64,000 nt of DNA from Pseudonocardia broussonetiae (GTDB lineage Bacteria; Actinomycetota; Actinomycetes; Mycobacteriales; Pseudonocardiaceae), in contig NZ_CP053564.1 in the NCBI RefSeq assembly GCF_013155125.1, positions 3,107,501 to 3,171,500 on the forward strand. The letters are read 5' to 3'. Below the pieces are notes generated by a model. It ran no database searches. It was not told where the DNA came from and saw only the letters and a list, made by a program, of their open reading frames with translations. Shown here piece after piece: positions 15,588 to 24,099 of the stretch (position 1 is its first letter; every line of letters starts with the position of its first letter). The position numbers were made by a program, and so were the translations under genes.

Positions 15588-17165
15588 CTACCGCTGGTGG
15601 GTGGGGCGGTGCCCGTTGGTGAGGGGAGGGGGTCCGGCCGGGGGAGCGGGGCGGCGCAGGACGGGCACCGCCATCGTCCGGTCGGGGGCGTTGTCGAACG
15701 CGGCCAGGCGGGGACCGGGCACCGGCGAGGCGTGCACGGGCGGTGCCGGGGCGGGGGAGCGCCGCCGCGCCGGCTCGACCGCCGCCGCCGAGCTCAGGCG
15801 CACCCGTCTGCCCGCGACCTCACCGGCCCGCGCCGCGGCGAACAGGCCGGTCAGCAGCCAGCACAGGTACACCGTCTGCGGCTGCAGCAGGCTCCCGGAC
15901 AGCACGAAGTAGACGGTGGCGGCCATCAACCCCAGCGTGGGCGACGGGACGTTGCGCAGCAGCACCGTCAGGATGAACGCGAGGAACACCAGCGCCGTCG
16001 GCACGCCGTACTCGCCGATGAACTTGGGCAGCGCCGGGTAGTTGACCAGCAGGCCCTGCGGGTTGAAGAAGGCGACGTCGGAGTCGACGGTGCCCGCCCC
16101 GCGCCCGACCAGGAACACGCTCTCGTCGCGGCCGATCGCGTCGGCGATGACGACGTAGGGCGCGACGAACCGCGCGTTGCCGCTGGAGCCCGACGTCGAG
16201 CTCTCGCCGGTGCGCTCGGCGAGCAGCGCGCCCACCGGGGTGAAGCTGACGGCCACGGCGACGACGAACGTGGCGGTGATCGCGCGGGCCGTCCAGCGGC
16301 CGCCGCGGCGGATCGCCAGCACCACCAGGCCGACGCCCAGCAGCGCGATGCCGGTGCCGGACACCGTCGCGAGCAGCGCGGCGCCGAAGAGGGCGAGACG
16401 GCCCCAGCGCTTCCCGTCGAGCATGAGCTGCACGATGATCGCGATCGCCAGGAACTGGGACGCGAAGCTGGGCTCGAGGAAGACGAAGCCGTTGGCCTTG
16501 AGGATCGGCGACCCGTAGTAGATCGGGTAGGTCGTGTTGTACTCGGTGAAGATCAGCGTGGGGGGCAGGTAGGTGTCGAACAGGTCCTCGTAGCCCACCC
16601 CCGCGAGCTGGATCGCCGTCTGCAGGATGCAGAACACCGCGCCCACGAGCATGATCCGCTGGTAGAACTCCAGCACCCGCGGGAACTGGTCGCGCAGGCG
16701 GTCCTTCACCCGGAAGCACAGCGGGATGTAGAGGACGAGCAGCAGCAGCAGCGACGTGAACGAGGGGGCGGGGCCCGACCCCGCCGACACCACCACGGTG
16801 CACAGCAGGCTGGCCGCGACGGCGGCGAGGTAGAGCGCCACCCGCGTGACGTCGGCCGACAGCTGCCCGCGCGCGGCCAGGCCGATCAGCACGACGAACG
16901 CGACCGGCAGCGCGACCGACACCACGGTGCCCGGCACGACGAACCGCTGGAACAGCGTGATGGTGACGATCAGCAGGTAGACCGACGCCAGCGGCACGCG
17001 CTCGGCGAGCCGGGCGATGCGCCGCGGCTGCGGGGGCGGGGCGCCGGGGCGCCGCCGCGGGGCGTACCCGGCGCGCGGTGCGACGACGGGCAGCAGCTGG
17101 GTGCGCGCGTCGTCGAACGACCCGCTCCCCGGGAACTCCCCGTCGCCGCCCGGCCGCTCAGGCAC
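15588..17165 (-). CDS. Wzy-like O-antigen ligase/polymerase family membrane protein
   Basis: A 525-residue polytopic protein with about ten to twelve membrane segments (about residues 60-450), a Pro/Arg-rich cytoplasmic N-terminus and a Pro-rich C-terminus. A periplasmic loop contains FTEYNTTYPIYYGSPILKAN, and a second loop near residues 325-370 includes FVAPYVVIADAIGRDE and VFLVGRGAGTVD, in the layout of O-antigen ligase/polymerase proteins. It would polymerise undecaprenyl-linked repeat units outside the membrane. GTG at 17165 overlaps the chain-length gene by 8 bp, which fits Wzy and Wzz-type partners. The low primary conservation of this family limits the certainty. Confidence 0.8.
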   Translation of the reverse strand: MPERPGGDGEFPGSGSFDDARTQLLPVVAPRAGYAPRRRPGAPPPQPRRIARLAERVPLASVYLLIVTITLFQRFVVPGTVVSVALPVAFVVLIGLAARGQLSADVTRVALYLAAVAASLLCTVVVSAGSGPAPSFTSLLLLLVLYIPLCFRVKDRLRDQFPRVLEFYQRIMLVGAVFCILQTAIQLAGVGYEDLFDTYLPPTLIFTEYNTTYPIYYGSPILKANGFVFLEPSFASQFLAIAIIVQLMLDGKRWGRLALFGAALLATVSGTGIALLGVGLVVLAIRRGGRWTARAITATFVVAVAVSFTPVGALLAERTGESSTSGSSGNARFVAPYVVIADAIGRDESVFLVGRGAGTVDSDVAFFNPQGLLVNYPALPKFIGEYGVPTALVFLAFILTVLLRNVPSPTLGLMAATVYFVLSGSLLQPQTVYLCWLLTGLFAAARAGEVAGRRVRLSSAAAVEPARRRSPAPAPPVHASPVPGPRLAAFDNAPDRTMAVPVLRRPAPPAGPPPLTNGHRPTHQR

Positions 17166-18690
17166 GCGCGCGGTCCTCCTCGATGACCATGTCGCTCTCG
17201 TAGGCGCTCTCGCCGCGCCCGCCGGAGCGGTCGCTCTCGCGCAGGCGGCGGCGCGGGGCGCGCACCAGGACGTAGCCGATGGCCGAGATCCCGGCGATGC
17301 CGATGCGGCGGCCCATCTCCTGGGCGTCGTCGACGGAGGTGTCCTCGTCGAGGACGAGCACCACGCCGTCGACGCCGCGGCCGAGCGCGAGGCCCAGCGA
17401 GCGCTCGGTCAGCGGCGGGCCGTCGACGAGGTTGAGCACCGAGCTCTCGCGCAGCCGCTCCATCGCCGCGCGCAGCACCTGCGGCCGGGCCGCGGCGCTC
17501 GTCGGCGTGGGCGACCAGTCGCTGAGCGGGACGACGCCGAGCTCGGCCTTCGCGACGCGCCAGGTGCGCAGCGAGGCGCTGATCGGGGTGGCCAGGTTGG
17601 CCAGGCCCTCCAGGCCGCGGCCCGGGCTGACGTCGGTGAGCGAGGAGATGCCGCGCTCCTTGCCGCCGCCGTCGACGAGCACGACCGGGCGGCCCTCGCG
17701 GGCCGCGGCGAGCGACACCGAGACGGTGAGCGCGGTGGTGGAGAGGTGGTTCTGCCAGCTCAGGAACAGCACGCTCGGGCGGCGGATGCCCTCCAGGCGC
17801 ACGTCGATCGCGGTGAGCACGTCGTTGGCCGCGCGGAAGCGGTCGGAGTTGGAGTCGGCGTTGACCAGGTCGGAGATCGCCCGCGAGCCCGGCGCCGGGT
17901 AGCGGGAGAGCAGCGGCGCGCCGAGCATGAGGTCGAGGTCGGCGACAGAGGCGGTGCCGGCCTTGCGCTGGTCGCGCAGCAGGTTGACGCCGGTGACCAG
18001 GAACAGCCCGATGAGGCCGCCGATCAGCGCGTTCTGCAGCGGCAGCGGGGCCGAGGCGGCCTCGGGAAGGATCGCCGGCTCGATCGCGGAGACGCCGTCG
18101 CCGTACGCGGCGGCGCGCAGCCGGATCGCGCTCGCGGTGGCGCCGTTGTCGGTGGCCGCGGCGGCGGCCGCCGCACCCGCGCCGGTCGGGGCGTTGTCGG
18201 TGACCGCGGCGACGGCGGCGTCGGCCTCGGCGGTGACCCGCTGGCCCGCGACCGTCCGGTAGGAGTTGGCGACGGCGTCGGCGATGGCCTGCGCCTGCTC
18301 GGCGGCGGGCGCGATCGCGGTGATCGTGACGTCGCTCGTGTCGGTGCCGGCCACCGCGGTGACGCTCTCGCGGACGTCCTCGATGGGGACGGCCACGGCG
18401 TCGGCCGCGGGCTGCAGCACGTCGGAGGTGAGCACGAGCGCGGCCTGGTTGGCGACGAACCGCACGGCGTCGTCACCGCCCCCGCCCTGGTCCGGGCTGA
18501 ACGGCCCGTTGGCCTCGAAGAAGATCTTCGAGGTGGCCGTGTACTCGGTGGGCAGGAACTGGGAGCCGACGTAGCCGACGACCGCACCGGCGACGAGACC
18601 GATGGCGATCGCCGCCGCGTGCGTGCGGACCGTCGCCAGTACCCCCGATCTCGTGCGCTCGGAGGTCGAGTCGAGCGGGACGTCGGGCAC
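17158..18690 (-). CDS. Wzz/Wzc-like chain-length protein with degenerate ATPase domain
   Basis: A 510-residue protein. An N-terminal membrane segment (AAAIAIGLVAGAVVGYVGSQ) and the Wzz motif FLPTEYTATSKIFFEANGPF lead into a long extracytoplasmic Ala-rich region. A second segment (NALIGGLIGLFLVTGVNLL) precedes a Wzc/CapB-like P-loop domain. The Walker A site is degenerate: the expected GExGKST is replaced by FLSWQNHLSTTALTVSVSLA, without the Gly-Lys. Walker A' is reduced to VVLVDGGG, and no Tyr cluster is seen at the C-terminus, so kinase activity is doubtful. GTG at 18690 is preceded by GAAGGAG at 5 bases, better than the longer start at 18807. It probably controls polymer length. Confidence 0.82.
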   Translation of the reverse strand: MPDVPLDSTSERTRSGVLATVRTHAAAIAIGLVAGAVVGYVGSQFLPTEYTATSKIFFEANGPFSPDQGGGGDDAVRFVANQAALVLTSDVLQPAADAVAVPIEDVRESVTAVAGTDTSDVTITAIAPAAEQAQAIADAVANSYRTVAGQRVTAEADAAVAAVTDNAPTGAGAAAAAAATDNGATASAIRLRAAAYGDGVSAIEPAILPEAASAPLPLQNALIGGLIGLFLVTGVNLLRDQRKAGTASVADLDLMLGAPLLSRYPAPGSRAISDLVNADSNSDRFRAANDVLTAIDVRLEGIRRPSVLFLSWQNHLSTTALTVSVSLAAAREGRPVVLVDGGGKERGISSLTDVSPGRGLEGLANLATPISASLRTWRVAKAELGVVPLSDWSPTPTSAAARPQVLRAAMERLRESSVLNLVDGPPLTERSLGLALGRGVDGVVLVLDEDTSVDDAQEMGRRIGIAGISAIGYVLVRAPRRRLRESDRSGGRGESAYESDMVIEEDRARA

Positions 18691-18875
18691 AGGAACTCCT
18701 TCGGGCGTGACGGGCCCGGCGCCGGGGATCGACCGGGCGGATCCCGTGACGACGGGGTGACCGTCGATCCGCGTGATCAGGCGTCGGTCGGCCGTCATAC
18801 TAACCAACCGTGCCCGCCGCCCCGACGGTCGTCACCCGAAGGCGGCCCCCGGACGGTGCGCGACAGGATGGCGGC

Positions 18876-20063
18876 GTGCATCCCGAGGCTCCGGACACCC
18901 GAGGACAGCGCTGGCTCGCGATCGCCGAGGAGGCCTTCGTGCCGGCCGACGCGGGCGGCCGCGTCGAGTCGCTCAACCAGCTGCGCGCGGCACTGGCGGC
19001 GGGGGTCGCGCTGCACGTGCTCGTGCCCGGCGTCGACGGGGCGGAGCTCGCGGCGCACCGCGCGGCGCTGCCCGGCGCCGTGGTGACCGCGATCCCGCGG
19101 CGCACCGGCCCGCTGTCGCACCTGTCGCTCACGCCGTACCTGTTCGCGTCGCGCCCGCTGCCCGCCGGTCTGGCCGACGGGCTGCGCGGCGAGGGCTTCA
19201 CCGCGGTGCTCGCGGTCAGCTTCCGGGTGGCGCACCTGGCCGTCGCGCTGGCCGAGGAGCTCGACGTGCCGGCCGTCGTGCGCCCGCACAACGTCGAGTC
19301 GGCCTACTTCGACCAGCTCGCGCGCAGCTCCCGCTTCCCGCGCAACCTGCCCTACGCCGCGGAGGCCTGGAAGCTGCGCCGCGCGGAGGCCGCCGTGCAC
19401 GCCGCGCCGCGGATCGCGGTGTTCGCCGAGATCGCCGAGGAGGAGGCCGCGGTGCGCGCCGCGGCGACCTCCACCCCGGTGATCCACGTGCCGCCGTTCC
19501 TGCCGCCGCAGGAGGCCGCCACCCGCGCTCCGCGCACCGAGCCCGGGGGCACCGTCCTGTTCCTGGGCGCGCTGGACAACGCCAACAACTCCGACGGCAT
19601 CGCCTGGTTCGCCCGGCGGTGCTGGCCCGACCTGCGCCGGCCCGACGCCGAGCTGAACGTCGTCGGCAGGCGCGCCCCCGCGGCGCTGGTGGCGGAGCTG
19701 GAGGCGGCGGGCGCGCGCGTCACCGTCGACGCCCCGGAGGCGGCCTCGCACCTCGCGGCCGCCGACGTGTTCGTCAACCCGGTCCGCAACGGCGCCGGCA
19801 TCAACATCAAGATGATCGAGGCGATGGCGGCCGGGCTGCCCGTCGTGACGACGCCGGTCGGGGCCCGCGGGCTGCACTGGCGCGACGGCGAGCACCTGCT
19901 CGTCGCCGACGGGCCCGCCGCCTTCACCGCGGCCGTGCGGGCGCTGCTCGACGACCCGGAGCGCCGGGCCGCGCTCGCCGGGGCCGGCCGCCGGTTCGTC
20001 ACCGACGAGCTCGACGGCGTGGCCCAGATCAGGCGCCTGGTCGGGGCGCTCCCGGCGCGCTGA
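18876..20063 (+). CDS. Glycosyltransferase family 4 (GT-B)
   Basis: A 395-residue GT-B enzyme. The N-terminal part has DAGGRVESLNQLRAAL (acceptor-side loop) and VRPHNVESAYFDQLA. The C-terminal nucleotide-sugar half has GGTVLFLGALDNANNSDGIA, FVNPVRNGAGINIKMIEAMA and GLPVVTTPVGARGL, where the E in IEAMA is the family 4 catalytic-site Glu. GTG at 18876 with AGGA upstream is preferred to a GTG 66 bp earlier that has no ribosome site. It is divergent from the Wzz/Wzc gene and overlaps the next, opposite-strand glycosyltransferase by 35 bp. The sugar specificity is not readable. Confidence 0.87.
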   Translation: MHPEAPDTRGQRWLAIAEEAFVPADAGGRVESLNQLRAALAAGVALHVLVPGVDGAELAAHRAALPGAVVTAIPRRTGPLSHLSLTPYLFASRPLPAGLADGLRGEGFTAVLAVSFRVAHLAVALAEELDVPAVVRPHNVESAYFDQLARSSRFPRNLPYAAEAWKLRRAEAAVHAAPRIAVFAEIAEEEAAVRAAATSTPVIHVPPFLPPQEAATRAPRTEPGGTVLFLGALDNANNSDGIAWFARRCWPDLRRPDAELNVVGRRAPAALVAELEAAGARVTVDAPEAASHLAAADVFVNPVRNGAGINIKMIEAMAAGLPVVTTPVGARGLHWRDGEHLLVADGPAAFTAAVRALLDDPERRAALAGAGRRFVTDELDGVAQIRRLVGALPAR

Positions 20064-21327
20064 GACCGAAGATCTCGTCGTACTGCCTCGTGACGACCTC
20101 GCGGCCGTAGACGGACTCGAAGAACTCCACGGCCGCCTTCGACAGCTGCGCGTTCTGCGTCGGCTCGACCATCTCGTCGACGAGGTCGGGCCAGCGGCTC
20201 AGGTCGTCCTCGACGTAGCAGCCGCTCGCGCCGTCGGCGGCCACCGGCACGCCCTCGACGGAGACCGTGGTGGCCAGCGTGGGCACCCCGCGGGCGAGCG
20301 CGTCCAGCATCTTGATCTTGACGCCGCTGCCGAACCGGAGCGGGGCCAGCGAGACGGTGGCGGTGGCGAACACGTCGTCGAGGTCGGCGACGAAGCCCTC
20401 CAGGACGATGTTGTCCCGGTGCCGCCCGACCAGCGCCAGCAGCGCCTCGCTCGGGTCCTTGCCGATGATGCGCAGGCGCAGGGCCGGGTGGCGCCGCACC
20501 AGCTCGGGCATGGCCTCGCGGATGAAGGCGCACACGGCGTCGTCGTTGTGCGGGATGTTGAGCCGGCCCAGGAACACCAGCTCCGGCGGCTGCGCGGGGG
20601 TGCGCTGCGGCGGCGTGACCGGCGGGAGCATCCCGTGCACGACCCGCACCGAGTCGACGCCCGCGAGCGCGCGCAATTGGTGCACCTCGTCGATGTTGAC
20701 GAGCAGGCTCGTGTCGAAGCCGTGCACGACCCGGGCCTCGGCGCGGCGGATCCGGTCGCGCTCCATGCGCAGCACAGGGCGGTAGACCGCGCGGTGGCGG
20801 ATCAGCGAGCGCAGCGGCGCGGGCACGTTGGCCGCGAACTCGCCGAGGGGGTTGATGTCGACGTCGCCGCGCTCGTCGACGGCGAGCATGCGGTCGTAGC
20901 GCACGGAGAAGAGGTCGTCGAGGTAGAGCACGCGGCGCCGGCCACGCGGGGACGCGGGCGCGTGCTGGCCCAGGCGCAGCGTGTCGTAGATCTCGATGTC
21001 GGGGCGCAGCCAGGTGACGAGGTCGTGGATCTGGTCACGCAGGGTCGCGGAGCCGAACATCGCCTCCTGGACCGTGTAGGCGCGGTCGACGGGAACGCGG
21101 CGGGCCAGGGTGGCGAGCTGGCGGACGGGGCCGGGCCGGTCGAGCCGGTGGGCGACGCCCGGGAAGTCGGGTCGTTCCCCGCCGCGACCGTCCACGATGG
21201 CGTAGTGCACGTTCTCCGGGCCGAGTCGGCCGACGAGGTACTCCAGCAGGCCGTGCAGGACGACGCGCTTCCCGTTGTCGACGGGCACCGGGGCCGTCGC
21301 GCTGATGATGAGCGCGGTCTCGGGCAT
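20029..21327 (-). CDS. Glycosyltransferase family 4 (GT-B)
   Basis: A 432-residue GT-B enzyme. Its N-terminus MPETALIISATAPVPVDNGK followed by RVVLHGLLEYL, the middle LDDLFSVRYDRML, and the C-terminal LVFLGRLNIPHNDDAVCAFI, LRIIGKDPSEALLALV and LRFGSGVKIKMLDALARGVP mark a family 4-like transferase. It resembles the neighbour at 18876-20063, suggesting an old duplication. Its 3' end overlaps that gene tail-to-tail by 35 bp. It is divergent from the RSYGGDN-type gene at 21505. Presumed role: addition of one sugar to the lipid-linked repeat unit. Confidence 0.85.
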   Translation of the reverse strand: MPETALIISATAPVPVDNGKRVVLHGLLEYLVGRLGPENVHYAIVDGRGGERPDFPGVAHRLDRPGPVRQLATLARRVPVDRAYTVQEAMFGSATLRDQIHDLVTWLRPDIEIYDTLRLGQHAPASPRGRRRVLYLDDLFSVRYDRMLAVDERGDVDINPLGEFAANVPAPLRSLIRHRAVYRPVLRMERDRIRRAEARVVHGFDTSLLVNIDEVHQLRALAGVDSVRVVHGMLPPVTPPQRTPAQPPELVFLGRLNIPHNDDAVCAFIREAMPELVRRHPALRLRIIGKDPSEALLALVGRHRDNIVLEGFVADLDDVFATATVSLAPLRFGSGVKIKMLDALARGVPTLATTVSVEGVPVAADGASGCYVEDDLSRWPDLVDEMVEPTQNAQLSKAAVEFFESVYGREVVTRQYDEIFGLSAPGAPRPGA

Positions 21328-21504
21328 TCCGCTCCAGGTGCGTCCGGTACGTCAGGTCGGTAGGACGGTAACAGCGGCTCGACGCCCACCGGCCCGCGGC
21401 GTAGTGGTCAACTCGTCCCTCACGTGACGGACGTGTTGCAGCTCGTCGCTCTCAGCGATCACTCTTGCCCCTCGACCTGTCGTCCGTTCGAGGGAGCAGC
21501 GAGG

Positions 21505-22395
21505 GTGACCCTGCGGATCGTGTACCGCTCCTACGGCGGCGACAATGCGAAGGCCCGGCCGCCCTACTACAGCAAGCAGACCGCGCTGCGGTCGCTGCTC
21601 ACGGCCGCGGACGCCGTCGACCACGAGCTCGTGTTCCTCAACGACGGCCCGGTCGCCGAGCCGGTGCTGGAGCTCATGCGCGGCCGTGGCGAGATCGTCG
21701 CGCTGCCCGGGCTGGGCCTGTTCGGCTCCCTGATGGCGGCGCTGCGGCTGCCCGGCGAGCGCGGCTGGGCCGACGACGACCTCGTCTACTTCTGCGAGGA
21801 CGACTACCTGCACACCGCCGACGCGCTGGAGCACCTCGTCCGCGCCGCCGCGCAGGTGCCCGCGCACTACTTCGCCCTCTACGGGACCCTGCCCGCCGAG
21901 CGCGCGGCCGGTCGGGTCAGCGACCCCTCGCACGTGCAGCCGCGGGGCTGGCGGGCGCAGGAGTGGGACGTCGACGGGCAGGTGTGGGTGCGCGTGCTCG
22001 GCACCACCAGCACCTTCGGCGTGCGGGTCGGCGCGCTGCGCACGGACCTGCCGCTCGTCCGGCAGGCGAAGGTGCCGCACACGAACATGTACCGCGACTG
22101 GGACGTCAGCCTCGCCTACCAGGGCTTCGAGCCCTACCGCTGGGGCGGGCTGCTGCGCGACCTCGTGCTGCTCACCCCGGCCGCGTCCCTGCGCGACCGC
22201 GTCCGCTCGGCGGTGCTCGCGCCGTTCAAGATGGGCATGAACCTGCGCTCGCACCGCCTGCCGCGCCACCGCCACGTCCTGGTGGCGGCCTCGCCGAACC
22301 TCGCGACGCACCTGGAGACGGCGTACCTGGCCACCGGCCGCGACTGGGAGAAGGTGGCGCGGGAGACCGGCGAGTGGACGGGGGCGGCGCGGTGA
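21505..22395 (+). CDS. Putative GT-A-type glycosyltransferase (RSYGGDN family), paralogue of 14453-15430
   Basis: A 296-residue protein with the same motif order as the gene at 14453-15430: LRIVYRSYGGDNAKARPPYY, ELVFLNDGPVAEPVLELMRG, LVYFCEDDYLHTADALEHLV, VLGTTSTFGVRV and a C-terminal THLETAYLATGRDWEKVARE. The EDDY motif fits a metal-binding DxD. GTG at 21505 is used because AGGGAG lies 8 bases upstream and the SYGGDN start aligns with the paralogue. Its TGA overlaps the GMC oxidoreductase GTG (GTGA), so the two are coupled. The function is inferred from the fold-level motifs and context. Confidence 0.65.
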   Translation: MTLRIVYRSYGGDNAKARPPYYSKQTALRSLLTAADAVDHELVFLNDGPVAEPVLELMRGRGEIVALPGLGLFGSLMAALRLPGERGWADDDLVYFCEDDYLHTADALEHLVRAAAQVPAHYFALYGTLPAERAAGRVSDPSHVQPRGWRAQEWDVDGQVWVRVLGTTSTFGVRVGALRTDLPLVRQAKVPHTNMYRDWDVSLAYQGFEPYRWGGLLRDLVLLTPAASLRDRVRSAVLAPFKMGMNLRSHRLPRHRHVLVAASPNLATHLETAYLATGRDWEKVARETGEWTGAAR

Positions 22396-24044
22396 GCGGG
22401 CCCTCTTTCGACGGCCCCGTGTTCGACGTCGTCGTCGTCGGCGGCGGTTCGGCGGGCTGCGTGCTCGCCCACCGGCTCAGCGCCGACCCGGGCGTCCGGG
22501 TGCTGGTGCTCGAGGCCGGGCGGGAGAGCCGCTGGTGGGACCTGCTCGTCGAGATGCCGGCGGCGATGGCCTACGCCGTCGGCAGCCGCACCCACGACTG
22601 GAGCTTCGAGTCCGAGCCCGAGCCGCACCTGGACGGGCGCCGGCTCGTGCACCCGCGCGGGAAGGTCCTCGGCGGGTCGAGCGCGATCAACGGCGTCGTC
22701 TACCAGCGCGGGCACGCCGGCGACTACGACCGCTGGGCGGCCGAGCCGGGCATGGAGCACTGGAGCTGGGCGCACTGCCTGCCCTACTTCGCGCGCCTGG
22801 AGAACAGCCGCAACCCCGTCGCCGGGCCGAGCCGGGGCCGCTGCGGCCCCCAGGACCTGGTGCCCGCGCCCGTCGACAACCCGCTGTTCGACGCGTTCCT
22901 CGGTGCCGCCCGCGAGGCCGGCTACGCCGTGACCGGCGACGTCAACGAGGAGCAGGAGGCGTTCGGCGCCTTCGACCGCGCCGTGCGCCGCGGCCGCCGG
23001 GTCTCCGCCGCGAAGGCCTACCTCGACCCGGTGCGCAGCCGCCCCAACCTGGTCGTGCGCTGCGGCGTGCTCGTCACGAAGGTCCTGTTCGAGGGCACCC
23101 GCGCGGTCGGCGTGCGGCTGCGCCAGGACGGCGGCCCGGAGACCGAGGTGCGGGCGGGGGAGGTCGTGCTGTCGGCGGGGGCGATCCAGACGCCGCAGCT
23201 GCTGCAGCTCTCCGGCGTCGGCGACGCGGAGCACCTGGCGAAGGTGGGCGTCGAGACGGTGCTCGACCTGCCCGCCGTCGGACTCGGCCTGCAGGACCAC
23301 CTCGGGATCCACCTGCAGAACCGCTGCACGCAGCCGGTGTCGATGATGACGATGCGCCACCGCAGCCGCTGGCCGTCGATCGGGCTGCAGTGGCTGCTGG
23401 CCGGGCGCGGGCCGGGGGCGTCATCGCAGATCGAGGCCGGCGGCTTCGTGCGCACCGACCCGTCGCTGGACCGCCCCGACCTCATGCTCGCCTTCGCGCC
23501 GATCGCCACGCGCACCGACCCGGCGTCGGTCGTCGACGAGCACGGCTACCAGCTCTACCTGATGGCGGCGCGGCCCGAGTCGCGCGGCCGCGTCCGGCTG
23601 CGCTCCGCCGACCCGGCCGACCACCCCTCGCTGCGCTTCGACTACCTGTCGAGGCAGGCCGAGCGCGAGTGGTGGCCGCGGGCGATCCGGGTGGCGCGCG
23701 ACCTGCTCGACCAGCCGTCCTTCGCCCCGTTCGACGGCGGCGAGACCGTGCCGGGCCGCGACCTGCGCACCGACGAGGAGCTCATCGCCTGGGTGCGCAG
23801 CCGCGCGCGGACCGGGCTGCACCCGACGTCGTCGTGCCGGATGGGCACGGGTCCCGACTCGGTGGTCGACCCGTCGACGCTGCGGGTGCACGGGCTCGAC
23901 GGGCTGCGGGTCGTCGACGCGTCGGTGATGCCGACCATCGTCAACGCCAACACCTACGCGCCCGTCATGATGATCGCCGAGAAGGCCGCTGACGTGCTGC
24001 TGGGCGTGCCTCCGCTGGCCCCCGCCGGGCTGACACTGACGTAA
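22392..24044 (+). CDS. GMC-family FAD-dependent oxidoreductase (choline dehydrogenase-like)
   Basis: A 550-residue flavoprotein. The FAD-binding motif FDVVVVGGGSAGCVLAHRLS is near the N-terminus, then VHPRGKVLGGSSAINGVVYQ (GMC signature 1) and GAIQTPQLLQLSGVGDAE (signature 2). The catalytic His is in GLHPTSSCRMG and the Asn in TIVNANTYAPVMMIAEKAA. GMC enzymes oxidise primary or secondary alcohols of sugars, choline, glucose or aryl alcohols. The gene is translationally coupled to a glycosyltransferase-like gene and precedes a GH5-like gene, so oxidation of a sugar or polymer is a fair guess, but the substrate is unknown. No signal peptide is seen. Confidence 0.9.
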   Translation: MSGPSFDGPVFDVVVVGGGSAGCVLAHRLSADPGVRVLVLEAGRESRWWDLLVEMPAAMAYAVGSRTHDWSFESEPEPHLDGRRLVHPRGKVLGGSSAINGVVYQRGHAGDYDRWAAEPGMEHWSWAHCLPYFARLENSRNPVAGPSRGRCGPQDLVPAPVDNPLFDAFLGAAREAGYAVTGDVNEEQEAFGAFDRAVRRGRRVSAAKAYLDPVRSRPNLVVRCGVLVTKVLFEGTRAVGVRLRQDGGPETEVRAGEVVLSAGAIQTPQLLQLSGVGDAEHLAKVGVETVLDLPAVGLGLQDHLGIHLQNRCTQPVSMMTMRHRSRWPSIGLQWLLAGRGPGASSQIEAGGFVRTDPSLDRPDLMLAFAPIATRTDPASVVDEHGYQLYLMAARPESRGRVRLRSADPADHPSLRFDYLSRQAEREWWPRAIRVARDLLDQPSFAPFDGGETVPGRDLRTDEELIAWVRSRARTGLHPTSSCRMGTGPDSVVDPSTLRVHGLDGLRVVDASVMPTIVNANTYAPVMMIAEKAADVLLGVPPLAPAGLTLT

Positions 24045-24099
24045 CGGTAGACCGTGCTAGCTTTCGCGCCGTGATCGAGAGAGCCCGGAACGCCTGACC

